Assembly: GCA_025451075.1 (NCBI GenBank)
Contig: JANWLA010000023.1
Span: 1 to 64,000, forward strand
Length of the DNA: 64,000 nucleotides
Origin: Nitrosotalea sp.
Lineage (GTDB): Archaea > Thermoproteota > Nitrososphaeria > Nitrososphaerales > Nitrosopumilaceae
Direction: 5' to 3'
Below the pieces are notes generated by a model. The model was not told the origin of the DNA, searched no databases, and saw only the letters and a list, made by a program, of their open reading frames with translations. A program made the translations under genes and the position numbers. Within the stretch, counting starts at the first letter, position 1. The number at the start of each line of letters is the position of its first letter. Shown in pieces: positions 35,306 to 44,064 of this stretch.

Positions 35306-37749
35306 CAATGTCGAACGTTTTCAATTACAATTGTTTCTGGCTGGACAAAGTGTTGCCCTCCAATATCTTCATCTATTTCAACAGTATACGTGCCAGAAGA
35401 CGGACCATCATGCGTTTTTGCGGTTACAATAAAATAGTATGGTTCTGTTGCATTTAATGTAAATTCAGGGTTTGGAATATCAATTGATAACCACAGTGGT
35501 AAGGAGACAGGTAAATTACCATCCAATAAATCACGTATTGCAAGTTTTACAGGTAGTGTACCATTAGAGTTATTCAATGGATCATACACCACGCCAGACT
35601 CGCTAAAGTTTGTCCCATTACTGCTTGTTGCAATACCGCTAAGATGTATTGGAGAAGGAGAATGTAATACAGAGATAAAGTTAAGTAAGTACACAGGAAC
35701 GATTACAGTTTGCGTGCCATTGTCTGATGCTGCTTGTATCACCAAGGATTTATCATTCAAAGGATTTGGCGCAAATGGAATCTCATATCCTGATACAATC
35801 ATGGTAGAATTAGCACCATTTGGACCTGCAACAAGTGTATCTGGTACAAGCTTTATCCACTTACCCTCATCCAGTTTGGATGTACTCAGTGTGATACTTT
35901 GTACAGAATTAGAATAGACAGTTATTGGAACTCTCTCATATGTTGGTCCTGATCCACAAGACTGTCCGTCAGGCTCCAAATTGACACAAAATGACTTGTA
36001 CACATATTGAGCATCACCAACATGGATTGAAATTTTACTAGAGTACGGTTTTACAGTTACATGCACTTTGGCAAGAACCACATTATCAAATGTTGTAAGC
36101 CAACCAGTATCAGAATCCACCGTACTGCCTTTTCCATATACCGTAACAGTATAGTTTCCAGGAGTGGCATAAGTATCTGCATGAATTGTCAGTATTTTAT
36201 TTCCAGGCAAAACACCATTAATTATTTCAGTTGGAAATACTGGAGATATTGATACGTCAAGATGTTCTGGTGCATATAGTCCGAGTTGCAGGTCAGAGCT
36301 TGTAAAATTTGTTTCAAAATTTAGATTATAAGGTAGCTGTACTGTTTGACCCGTGGCAACTTGGGCATATAGTTCAGTGTTGTTCGTAGATGTTATAGAT
36401 ACATGTGTGTCATTTGAGGTCTGTAAATGTTGCAGGTTGAATTGCGGAATATCACTGATTCCAAGGCCTTTTGCATAATCAGATGGAATTTTGACAAATT
36501 GTATGCTTGAGATGTAATTTGTAGGATGGCCAAGTACTGCATATTGAGAGTCTTTTGACAAGGCAATCTGTGCCCAATCCCCTATGGGATATCTTGATAG
36601 AATATTTCCATGATTGTCAAAATATGTCAGATATGTACCATCACCTGCACCTGACACGCCTGCAGTAAACGAACCATCCGATGAAATTGCCACTTGTGAT
36701 ACTATCTTGTCCGCCCAGATCAAGTCTCCAGTAGATGTAAAAAGCATCGTAGCCCAGTTTGTGCCAATTGCTACATGAGAGCTGTCGGCAGATATTGAAA
36801 TAGACCCTATTGGACTGCCAACCTGAGATTCTTTAATCAAGTGTCCCGTATTATCTATAAAGTAAATTTTCCCATCAAAACCATTTGGAGCATCTCCTGC
36901 TATGACATACTTGCCGTCAGGGGAAAGTTTTGCATAGACATATCCATAGTCGGTATCAAATGTCCAGAGTAGCTTGCCTTCCTTGTCAAAGTATTTTATT
37001 TGATGTCCTGCAGTTGTCAGAACATTAGAGCTGTCATCTGAAAACGATATAGAGTTGATATCAGAGCTTGAAGTATAATTCCACAACATCTTTCCACTGT
37101 TATCAAGATAGGATAGCTTAGTTCCAGATGCAGTAACAACATGGGAACCATCAGGAGAAAGAGAAGCAAACAGTATCTTCCCAAAGTCTTTTGTCATGTA
37201 ACTCCATAGTACTTTTCCAGTTTTATCAAAAAAATAAATCGCTCCATTTTCATATATTCCTGCAGGACCTGGAGCAATTTGATATCCTGATGCAAGGACA
37301 TACGAGTCATCAGACGAGATAAACACTTGAGATATTTTTCTATCTGTTGTATGATGCCACAAAAGATTTCCTTGACTATCTAAAAAATACACTGTTCCGG
37401 CATTTTGATCAGATTCAGATCCCGCTACAATGTATTTATCATCAGAAGAAATTGCTACAGAATGAATTTGACCATCAGACACATAGTCCCACAATGTGGT
37501 GGTAGCCTGAGAAAGCCTGAATGTAGAATTGTCACTTTGTGTTATGACAGGATGATATGTTTGATCATTGCCAGAATCTGTTCCAGACTGATTACTATTC
37601 ATAAGAGGGGTATTTTGATAGTTATTTGCAGTCACATTATTTTGGGATACCAGTTTAGCAGAATCAATCTCTGAGGCTAAAACCAGTGCAATTCCGCCTA
37701 TCACTGCAATTCCAGATATTGCAATTATTATATAGTATAGAGTTTTCAT
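35305..37749 (-). CDS. Secreted beta-propeller (PQQ/WD40-like) protein
   Basis: An 814-residue protein with an N-terminal signal/anchor (residues 5-27). Residues about 85-440 hold eight or so repeats like SSDDKYIVAGSESDQNAGTVYFLDSQGNLLW, a beta-propeller resembling PQQ-type or WD40 blades. The C-terminal half looks like two or three Ig-like beta domains (NYTVTVYGKGS, SGTYTVEIDEDIGGQ). No transmembrane tail. It is the last gene of a four-gene operon and overlaps its upstream neighbour by 4 nt (ATGA). Probably extracellular; ligand unknown. Confidence 0.75.
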   Translation of the reverse strand: MKTLYYIIIAISGIAVIGGIALVLASEIDSAKLVSQNNVTANNYQNTPLMNSNQSGTDSGNDQTYHPVITQSDNSTFRLSQATTTLWDYVSDGQIHSVAISSDDKYIVAGSESDQNAGTVYFLDSQGNLLWHHTTDRKISQVFISSDDSYVLASGYQIAPGPAGIYENGAIYFFDKTGKVLWSYMTKDFGKILFASLSPDGSHVVTASGTKLSYLDNSGKMLWNYTSSSDINSISFSDDSSNVLTTAGHQIKYFDKEGKLLWTFDTDYGYVYAKLSPDGKYVIAGDAPNGFDGKIYFIDNTGHLIKESQVGSPIGSISISADSSHVAIGTNWATMLFTSTGDLIWADKIVSQVAISSDGSFTAGVSGAGDGTYLTYFDNHGNILSRYPIGDWAQIALSKDSQYAVLGHPTNYISSIQFVKIPSDYAKGLGISDIPQFNLQHLQTSNDTHVSITSTNNTELYAQVATGQTVQLPYNLNFETNFTSSDLQLGLYAPEHLDVSISPVFPTEIINGVLPGNKILTIHADTYATPGNYTVTVYGKGSTVDSDTGWLTTFDNVVLAKVHVTVKPYSSKISIHVGDAQYVYKSFCVNLEPDGQSCGSGPTYERVPITVYSNSVQSITLSTSKLDEGKWIKLVPDTLVAGPNGANSTMIVSGYEIPFAPNPLNDKSLVIQAASDNGTQTVIVPVYLLNFISVLHSPSPIHLSGIATSSNGTNFSESGVVYDPLNNSNGTLPVKLAIRDLLDGNLPVSLPLWLSIDIPNPEFTLNATEPYYFIVTAKTHDGPSSGTYTVEIDEDIGGQHFVQPETIVIENVRH

Positions 37750-39314
37750 TTTCTCTTCCTAGTAAATAACAACATGCCAATAGAAACGCCAATAGCTATA
37801 GGCACACCAACAGCTGCCAAAATGATGGCATTGTACAGGTCATCAGCATGACTGTTTTCTGGGTAGACTTGAACTGCCGGAACTTTTGATGGCGGTCCGA
37901 GATGTAAGAGGTCCTCATGGTTCAGACTAACCAGAGTCCCAAATGTATTTCCATAATCATGGCTTGCAGTTAAAAACAGATCATCGCCAGGCAAAGCAGT
38001 ATCTATTGCAACGTAAACATTTCTACCTGATAATGCCATTTGCTTTTGAAAATAATCTTGTTTTTCGTCTGTTAGTCTTACAGCGTCATCAAAACTAGTA
38101 CCATTGTCCATGCTTTTTCGAATAAAGACATTTTCCTTGTCTCCAAATTTAGTTCCCCATGAGACAAATACGCTATTTCCAGATGCTGCAATATTTGACC
38201 AGTAACTTGTTCCCACCGGGCCGCTCATGTCAAGAGGCTCACTGAATGTATTTCCACCATCATGACTTTGTGTAAGAAATATTCCAGATATCAGAGGAGG
38301 TCTAAACCCGGTAATTTTACTTACAATGTTTTCATTATCATATTTCCATATGACGTAAAGATCCTTCCCTGATGCAACCAGATGTGGAAAGCCAGATTCG
38401 CCATATTTTTGCCCAATTATTTGCGGATTACTAAAACTATTTCCACCATCATTACTTTTTGCAAAGAACAGGCCTATTTCATCTCCAGCAAGCTGGTCCC
38501 ATACAGCATACACATTATTTCCAGACGAATACACACTCAAGCCTACGGGGTTGATGGCAGTTGCAATACGAACAGGATTTTCAAATGTTGCACCATCATC
38601 AGTGCTTTTCCAAAACAAAATATCATAACTACAAACATTAGGATTATCCGAGCAGCCAATTTCATCTTCTTCTGTGATGTGAACTGTATTTCCAACTTTT
38701 TGCAATGAAGTATCAAATGCCATCAAGTGTCCGGATGCAGACAACAATTGTACCTTGTTTCCAAATGTAGTGCCATTGTTGTGGCTTGTCACAAGATAAT
38801 CAGCGGTATCATATGGAGGAATATCACCTGTTTCTGTAATCAATGCATACACATTGCTTCCATCAGACACAAGCTGATTTACTACGGAATTTGCAGACAT
38901 GTTAGCATCTAAGACAATAGGAGCCGCAAATGTTTTTCCATCATCTACACTTTTTGCGAACAATACGCTAGACGGAGGATAACCAACACCACCAGAAAGC
39001 CATGCCATGTATACATTATTTCCAGAGGCTGCCATCAGTGGTGAATTTCCAGTCTTACCATCCAACATAATTGGACTAGTAAAACTACGACCTGCATCAG
39101 TACTTCTTGTGAAAAATACGTGAGATGTTCCACCATTATTGCTATTTTCTTGGTATGTAACATAGACATTGTTACCTGCAGAGACCATGTCAGAGAATTG
39201 ATAATGTATAACTTGTACAGGCCCTCCAAGAGTTATTTGGCCAAAGGTTGGACTTGCAGAGGGGATTATAATTATGCCAAATACAAACAAAATTAGAAGA
39301 TAGGAGTTTTTCAT
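37746..39314 (-). CDS. Secreted sialidase-like (Asp-box repeat) membrane-anchored protein
   Basis: A 522-residue protein: signal peptide, about eight repeats with the Asp-box form S-x-D-x-G-x-(S/T)-F (STDAGRSF, SVDDGKTF, SHNNGTTF, SNDGGNSF and others), then a C-terminal TM helix (about 495-517) and RKRK. Asp-box repeats make six-bladed propellers in sialidases and related proteins, but no sialidase active site was confirmed. Anchored outside the cell by the tail. ATGA overlaps with both neighbours. Confidence 0.8.
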   Translation of the reverse strand: MKNSYLLILFVFGIIIIPSASPTFGQITLGGPVQVIHYQFSDMVSAGNNVYVTYQENSNNGGTSHVFFTRSTDAGRSFTSPIMLDGKTGNSPLMAASGNNVYMAWLSGGVGYPPSSVLFAKSVDDGKTFAAPIVLDANMSANSVVNQLVSDGSNVYALITETGDIPPYDTADYLVTSHNNGTTFGNKVQLLSASGHLMAFDTSLQKVGNTVHITEEDEIGCSDNPNVCSYDILFWKSTDDGATFENPVRIATAINPVGLSVYSSGNNVYAVWDQLAGDEIGLFFAKSNDGGNSFSNPQIIGQKYGESGFPHLVASGKDLYVIWKYDNENIVSKITGFRPPLISGIFLTQSHDGGNTFSEPLDMSGPVGTSYWSNIAASGNSVFVSWGTKFGDKENVFIRKSMDNGTSFDDAVRLTDEKQDYFQKQMALSGRNVYVAIDTALPGDDLFLTASHDYGNTFGTLVSLNHEDLLHLGPPSKVPAVQVYPENSHADDLYNAIILAAVGVPIAIGVSIGMLLFTRKRK

Positions 39315-40678
39315 TTTCTAATATTCATCCTATAAAATATAGCCATTGATGATATACTGATTAACAAGATAGGAATTGCAAGTGGGAATTCTGGAACTGG
39401 AGTGCTAAGCATAATAACATAGATGCCATCCTCTTGCGGTTTATTATCGCTAGTACCAAACGCATCCATTGCAAAAACTACATGTTTTCCATCAGAACTA
39501 ATTGCTGGAAGTTCTGGACCAGTGTCTCCAGCATACAAAACCTGCTGATATGTTTTATCGGTAGTTCCTAGCATTATGTCAAAACTTGGAACTTCAGTCG
39601 ATTGTGGTACAAATACAGTCATGTTACCAAGTTCATTTGGAGGATATCTCATGTCTTTTCTCACAGTATCATCGAGTAAAACACTGTGCAGCCCAGTTCC
39701 ATCCATTCCAATTGACCATAAATTAGGGCCTGCAAAGCTATTGTCTGTTTTAATTATTATTGTCTTGTTGTCTTGCGACCAGCTTATACTGCGTAGTCTC
39801 ACTATGTGTTGCCAGTCATCAGTATGAGCATATTTGCTTGCTATTGTTTTCTTGAAATCATCCAAGGAAATTATCTTTGTCACAGTATTGTCATATGATA
39901 CAGGCCTTGCAGAATCTACAGTATTTTCTATTTTACCATCACGTACAAAGATAGGTATGATCACACTTGGTGCATTTTGGTAACCAGGATAGTAGTTTTT
40001 TGCATTAAATATTAGATTGTATGTACCAGTAGCAAGATCCTTTGGAATATTTATCAACCCATAAGATGTCTGGTTGGATGTATTTGGTTCCAAATCTACA
40101 TTAGGATCATATTCACACTGGTTTCCATAAACACATTGTGGAATAAATAAATCCACATTAATTGCAGCATGTCCCATTTTCTGTGGGATCACTTGATTGC
40201 CAAGACCATCAAGGAGTGTAGCATGAATCAACAGTTGTTCGGGGTTACCTACAATATGAGATACCGATGGATTAGCTATGACAAGACGACTAGCATTTGG
40301 TTTTGTGAATATGTCTGCTCCAACACGGTCCATATTTGCAAGGGCTACAAAAAATCTATACTGTGTAGAATTGGCAGGTTTCTTAAAGTCAATTGTGACA
40401 GTATTGTTTATGGCAACTATGGTTTTGTTAAGGTACTTGCCAGTGATTTTAAGAGAGTCTCCATCGGATACAGTTACGACCAACGTTGTTCCTTCTTGAG
40501 GATAGCATGGATCATGAAATGTTATTGGAATTGTATCATTTTGGTTGAATTCATACGTGGCAAAGGCTGGGACCCACCCACATGCCACATCAGGGTATTG
40601 TGCATATGCCAAACTAGTACACATCACTACAGATGTGAAAGACATGATTACAATTAGTGCAAAGTTTAGAGTTTTCAT
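39311..40678 (-). CDS. Secreted protein with PEF-type C-terminal sorting signal
   Basis: A 455-residue protein: signal peptide, beta-rich domains, a TolB-like stretch (IVRLRSISWSQDNKTIIIKTDNSF…ISSDGKHVVFAMDAFG) and a C-terminus VPEFPLAIPILLISISSMAIFYR followed by basic residues. The PEF motif, hydrophobic helix and basic end are the tripartite signal recognised by archaeosortase-type enzymes or acting as a plain membrane anchor. Overlaps the Asp-box gene by 4 nt. Confidence 0.75.
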   Translation of the reverse strand: MKTLNFALIVIMSFTSVVMCTSLAYAQYPDVACGWVPAFATYEFNQNDTIPITFHDPCYPQEGTTLVVTVSDGDSLKITGKYLNKTIVAINNTVTIDFKKPANSTQYRFFVALANMDRVGADIFTKPNASRLVIANPSVSHIVGNPEQLLIHATLLDGLGNQVIPQKMGHAAINVDLFIPQCVYGNQCEYDPNVDLEPNTSNQTSYGLINIPKDLATGTYNLIFNAKNYYPGYQNAPSVIIPIFVRDGKIENTVDSARPVSYDNTVTKIISLDDFKKTIASKYAHTDDWQHIVRLRSISWSQDNKTIIIKTDNSFAGPNLWSIGMDGTGLHSVLLDDTVRKDMRYPPNELGNMTVFVPQSTEVPSFDIMLGTTDKTYQQVLYAGDTGPELPAISSDGKHVVFAMDAFGTSDNKPQEDGIYVIMLSTPVPEFPLAIPILLISISSMAIFYRMNIRK

Positions 40679-40692
40679 TTCCTGTCAATGAC

Positions 40693-41859
40693 TTAAGGTG
40701 GAATGCTCCTTGCAATGTTCGAGAGCCGAACTATCGATTGATGATCAAAGTCAATTAATGAATATACATCCTGATCATTGTTGTTATAGAAAAATAATGA
40801 ACTTGCTGTACTATTAGGATTTATCACGTCAAATCGTACAGTTTCTACATGATTATCCCATGGCACCCACCCAAATCCCTTGTAGCCATTTATCTCCAAA
40901 GGTTGAACGGTTATTCCCTTATTTGCGAGTTCAGAGATGAGATTGGGACCTAGTGGTATGTCCCATTCGTCACCTACCAGTTGAGGAATTAGTTGATAAT
41001 ATTCTTGAGCATAAATTGGTGTTCGTTGTTTTGTGATTCCAACAAGAAGCTGTATGTCATGAAATTGAAAGTTATGGTCTGGTGCACAAAGTGACTTGTT
41101 CGCATAATATGCATATACCTGAATCCTGCCATTTTGTTCAATACCTTGCAGTGAATAACCATTAGGCAGTACGGCTGGAAGTTTTACAGGGAAATCAACG
41201 GATATCTTGCTTGGATCAGTCGTTGGGCAAGGATATGTGATTTGAGAATTTGCTGTCCATCCTCTTTCAATCAATTTCTGTGCAGTATCAGGTTTGACAC
41301 AAGCTGGAGAACCATCTTCAGATTTTATCACTAGTTGTAGATCTTGTTTACAGACTACATTATGTGAATCTATTCCAAACCTTAGTTGTTCTAGTGGTGA
41401 AGAAACTGTTTGTGATTTTGTAGCATCAAGCATTGAATTAAAAATCATGTTTTCCTTGTCCCTGTTATCTGAAACTGTTGCAATGTAATTTGCAACTTGT
41501 ATTGGTATGAATCTCCACTTTACAGATTCAGGTCCACTGCAAGCCTGCATCTGTAAGCTTTGGGTCTGGTTGAAAACTTGTTGTCCAGTATCCTGATTTT
41601 GTATTGTCAGGGTTACTTGAACAATTCTTGGTTGAGTAGATGTGTTCCATACATCATCGTCATGTAGTACTGCAGTGTGATAAGTTAATGGAATATACGG
41701 TATGCTTCCGTTTGTATCTTTGATGTAGATATGTGACGGGTTGTGTGGACCATAATGCGGCAGACTGTTTGCATCACATATGGATGTGTCAAGTGCAAAT
41801 GCCGGATATATTGAAACTGAAACTATGATTGAAATAGAAAAAAGATGCAAGATATTCAT
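40693..41859 (-). CDS. Secreted thaumarchaeal protein with SPLxQ/LQLVIKSEDG motif
   Basis: A 388-residue protein with signal peptide (about 1-22). Residues about 155-203 carry SSPLEQLRFGIDSHNVVCKQDL followed by QLVIKSEDGSPACVKPDTA, a signature I know from many extracellular thaumarchaeal proteins. The remainder is beta-rich. No anchor at the C-terminus. First gene of the four-gene operon; 14 nt from the next gene. Its promoter is partly duplicated 1 kb away. Confidence 0.7.
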   Translation of the reverse strand: MNILHLFSISIIVSVSIYPAFALDTSICDANSLPHYGPHNPSHIYIKDTNGSIPYIPLTYHTAVLHDDDVWNTSTQPRIVQVTLTIQNQDTGQQVFNQTQSLQMQACSGPESVKWRFIPIQVANYIATVSDNRDKENMIFNSMLDATKSQTVSSPLEQLRFGIDSHNVVCKQDLQLVIKSEDGSPACVKPDTAQKLIERGWTANSQITYPCPTTDPSKISVDFPVKLPAVLPNGYSLQGIEQNGRIQVYAYYANKSLCAPDHNFQFHDIQLLVGITKQRTPIYAQEYYQLIPQLVGDEWDIPLGPNLISELANKGITVQPLEINGYKGFGWVPWDNHVETVRFDVINPNSTASSLFFYNNNDQDVYSLIDFDHQSIVRLSNIARSIPP

Positions 41860-41924
41860 TTTACATCTGTACTGGACTGTTATGATTTAAAAAACTGGTG
41901 TAGGATTCTTCTAGTTTAAAAAGG
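41857..41924 (-). promoter_or_regulatory. Promoter of the secreted-protein operon (duplicated at 42856-42922)
   Basis: On the minus strand this region reads a T-rich TATA-like TTTTTTAAATC about 30 nt before the ATG at 41857-41859. A close relative, with the shared core ACTAGA-GAAT-CTACACCAG, occurs at 42856-42922, also ending at an ATG. Conservation of the upstream box CTAGAAGAATCC suggests a regulator site. Confidence 0.5.
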
Positions 41925-42016
41925 GATGGACTGGGCCGGACACACGACTGTACGGCGTATTTTTGTGCTCCATTGTGTACCTAATTCCATTATGAAATTC
42001 AAAATATTCTTGAATT

Positions 42017-42352
42017 CTATAGATGTACTGCTTTTTCCCATCTCTTTTTGGCAGTAACACTGGCATAAATCCAGATTATAGAACCATCACTATCTAGTAA
42101 AACTTTGTTAGATGCTTCTAGATATTTTAAAATTATATTTAGAACAGGAGGTCTCATAGTAACATCTAGTTTTTTTGTCAACTGTGCTTTTGAATCAAAC
42201 TCCTTGTATTCTGCAAGAAGTTGTTCTACTTTTAGAATATTCTTAAGCGTGGGATTATACTTGGATATGTTTTGGATGAAATCATTTCCAGAGGTGACTG
42301 TTCCCGAATCCCGGATGTGATCTTCTGCAAATGCTGATTTTGGATTCGCCAT
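42017..42352 (-). CDS. Small winged-helix-like regulator or antitoxin next to a RelE-like toxin
   Basis: A 111-residue protein. The second half looks like a winged helix (ILKVEQLLAEYKEFDSKAQLTKKLDVTMRPPVLNIILKYLEASNKVLLDSDGSIIWIY). It lies directly after a RelE-type toxin frame on the same strand, so it may be its antitoxin or an autoregulator. It has its own leaderless-type promoter: AT-rich TATATATAC about 30-40 nt before the ATG, preceded by a perfect 20-bp palindrome. Confidence 0.6.
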   Translation of the reverse strand: MANPKSAFAEDHIRDSGTVTSGNDFIQNISKYNPTLKNILKVEQLLAEYKEFDSKAQLTKKLDVTMRPPVLNIILKYLEASNKVLLDSDGSIIWIYASVTAKKRWEKAVHL

Positions 42353-42389
42353 GCATTAATTACACCCTGCTTGTATATATACATATATG

Positions 42390-42409
42390 TACGTACATTA
42401 ATGTACGTA
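42390..42409. promoter_or_regulatory. Perfect 20-bp palindrome TACGTACATTAATGTACGTA
   Basis: The sequence equals its own reverse complement over 20 bp. It lies 38 nt upstream of the wHTH gene start, just outside the TATA-like region (42373-42389), and at the end of the toxin gene. This is the expected place for the operator of an autoregulated toxin-antitoxin or regulator gene. Confidence 0.65.
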
Positions 42410-42419
42410 TTCAAACGTA

Positions 42420-42742
42420 CTAGTAGCCAAAGCGTTTGTTATACTTTTCATGATCAAACAACTCCATGAAATAGGCTTTTTTCTCTCTCCATGAATTGCA
42501 GTGATTCCATAGATTAGGCGCCAATAACCTGGCAGATCCACTTTATAGATTGCATTCACATCATGTTTTTTGAGATAATATTTTGGAATTTGATTTTGTT
42601 TTAGACGTACTCCTACTATTGTATCAGATTTCAAACTATGAATTGTCTCTCGTATAGTCTTATACAGATGTCCATTTTTTGGAAGTGAATTATAAATCGG
42701 TATAAAATCATCAGGATCTCCACCGGTTTCCAAGAATATCAC
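42420..42742 (-). CDS. RelE/ParE-family toxin, split by a -1 frame change
   Basis: From GTG 42742 the frame encodes a RelE-like N-terminal two thirds (KYYLKKHDVNAIYKVDLPGYWRLIYGI). In the zero frame it then runs off into an unrelated tail ending at 42398. The -1 frame from the A-run at 42477-42482 instead encodes AYFMELFDHEKYNKRFGY and stops at 42420-42422, the canonical RelE ending. The joined product would be 107 residues, normal for the family. RelE toxins cleave mRNA on the ribosome. The break may be programmed, a mutation, or a sequencing error. Confidence 0.7.
42476..42482 (-). other. Candidate -1 frameshift slippery heptamer A AAA AAG
   Basis: On the minus strand the toxin reads AGA AAA AAG in frame, giving A-AAA-AAG in the X-XXY-YYZ register, as in bacterial dnaX. 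A -1 slip here joins exactly the two halves of the RelE-like protein. No downstream stem-loop was established by eye. Confidence 0.5.
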
Positions 42743-42855
42743 AGGGAAGTAATTGTACGAGAATTAAAACTTAATTTGTTTTATTAGATTCTTCAACTGT
42801 ACAGTGCATTTTTTGGTTCCGTCGTGTCTAATTTTCTATCAAATAGTAGAGTTTT

Positions 42856-42922
42856 CATTTCTTACACGTACTGGGCTGACATATCATAAAAAACTGGTGT
42901 AGAATTCCTCTAGTTTTAAGCA
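42856..42922 (-). repeat. Second copy of the secreted-operon promoter
   Basis: Similar to 41857-41924 over about 65 bp with the shared core around ACTAGAGGAATTCTACACCAG and a TATA-like TTTTTTATGATAT. It leads into an ATG followed by only 20 more codons. Probably a remnant of duplication and deletion. Confidence 0.55.
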
Positions 42923-42974
42923 GGAAGTTAGTTCTCGTAAGACTCCTGGGGAAATTGATCAGTTAGTTTAATTC

Positions 42975-43020
42975 TCCACATCAGATTAGCTAAAATTACT
43001 TAACCTAGAGTCATTTTCAT
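42975..43020. repeat. 46-bp direct repeat, right copy
   Basis: Matches 35260-35305 at 44 of 46 positions, same orientation. It marks the right border of the secreted-protein and toxin block. No integrase is intact nearby. Confidence 0.8.
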
Positions 43021-43208
43021 GACATGGTTTTAGTCTCAACATTCTCTGGTTCTGGTTGAGGAATGTATCTATAGCGTTCTTTTCAGGTTCAGGAAGTAAC
43101 TGGATTAGATTTGTTTCACATATTGAATAACGCAATTATGACTTGAGAAATTTCAAGTGTGGATTTGGGAATACAATCGAAGACTAGATTGAATTTGTCA
43201 CGTATTTG

Positions 43209-43709
43209 TTATTTTAGAATTAATTTGAGATCCCTAATTCTTACTGATGCCTTTCCATGCAATGGAAAATGCATCACATATGACTTGGAATCATAAATGT
43301 TATTTTGCCAGCCAAAATCAAATTTCTTTTCATGAGAAAACTTTTCATATGTTATCTTTCCTACGAAACAGACAACCCTGGGCCTGTATCTTTTTATTAT
43401 GTCTGAAATCTTTTTTCTCCCTGCGTGCTCCTCATCTTTGACCAGAGACGAAACGTCTGGAGTAGGCCTGTTTATTACATTGACAAGACCAAATTTGTAT
43501 ACTGGATTAAATTTTGTATTGTAGATTTGTTTGAGTTTTACGTCATCTCTCAAATCTGAAAATTTCTCGTCAATTAATCCTGCCTTATTTAACAGATACC
43601 AGAAAGTCTTGTTGTTTGAAAAGGGTACTCCACGAGCATAGGTACCAGGAGATGGATTTATCCCAACAAACAGAACTCGCATGTTTTTTGAAAACTTGTA
43701 TCTTATCAA
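43209..43709 (-). CDS. mug: G/T(U)-mismatch-specific DNA glycosylase, Mug/TDG-like
   Basis: A 166-residue protein of the Mug/TDG branch of uracil-DNA glycosylases: active-site block FVGINPSPGTYARGVPFSNNKTFWYLLNKAGL (about 14-45) and VNVINRPTPDVSSL. The catalytic-site Asn in GINPSPG is present; the usual C-terminal NPSGL loop is replaced by HFPLHGKASVR. It repairs deaminated bases. An ATG ten codons downstream is an alternative start. Confidence 0.85.
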   Translation of the reverse strand: MIRYKFSKNMRVLFVGINPSPGTYARGVPFSNNKTFWYLLNKAGLIDEKFSDLRDDVKLKQIYNTKFNPVYKFGLVNVINRPTPDVSSLVKDEEHAGRKKISDIIKRYRPRVVCFVGKITYEKFSHEKKFDFGWQNNIYDSKSYVMHFPLHGKASVRIRDLKLILK

Positions 43710-43719
43710 ACTACTTGTC

Positions 43720-44058
43720 TCAATCTATAATCCTGTGTTTTTTTCTGTGACCCATCTGAATCTGTTTTAAAAGTAACCTTTTTTCGTCTATTTCATTAAT
43801 TACTTGTTTTATTTCATCGTATTCAAGACTCAACATCTTCCAGTCTTCCCAATTTGATGAGTCGATCACGTTAGTTTTCTTTCCAATTGAAAGTTTTTTT
43901 CGTAATTGCTCGAAATCTTTTTCAATATTTTTTCTCTTTGATATCAATAATTCTATTTCATTAGTGATGATCTTAGATTCATCTATAATTATTCTTGACA
44001 AGTTAGATTCTGAAAGCATGTTATTTTTTCTCTGCATCCATGAATTTTTGCTTGGCAT
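43720..44058 (-). CDS. Small coiled-coil hypothetical protein
   Basis: A 112-residue, highly charged helical protein (IITNEIELLISKRKNIEKDFEQLRKKL and later YDEIKQVINEIDEKRLLLKQI) with coiled-coil heptads. No family recognised. It lies between the mug-like and DUF488 genes, 10 and 6 nt apart, so it is part of a minus-strand operon headed by the DUF1059 gene. Confidence 0.6.
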   Translation of the reverse strand: MPSKNSWMQRKNNMLSESNLSRIIIDESKIITNEIELLISKRKNIEKDFEQLRKKLSIGKKTNVIDSSNWEDWKMLSLEYDEIKQVINEIDEKRLLLKQIQMGHRKKHRIID

Positions 44059-44064
44059 GATTCA

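Larger units (their letters stand above)
42743..43208. other. Intergenic region with decayed copy of the secreted-protein locus
   Basis: No intact gene is visible. It contains a promoter and ATG (42856-42922) resembling those of the 41859 operon, whose frame reads MKTLLFDRKLDTT and stops after 21 codons (42793-42858), and the right copy of the 46-bp direct repeat (42975-43020). It looks like the remains of a deleted secreted-protein gene of the same set. Confidence 0.55.

Noticed and set aside
43141..43158. Near-palindrome ACTTGA-GAAATT-TCAAGT
   Set aside because: Six-base arms in AT-rich sequence downstream of the mug-like gene with no T-run on the right strand; no clear role.
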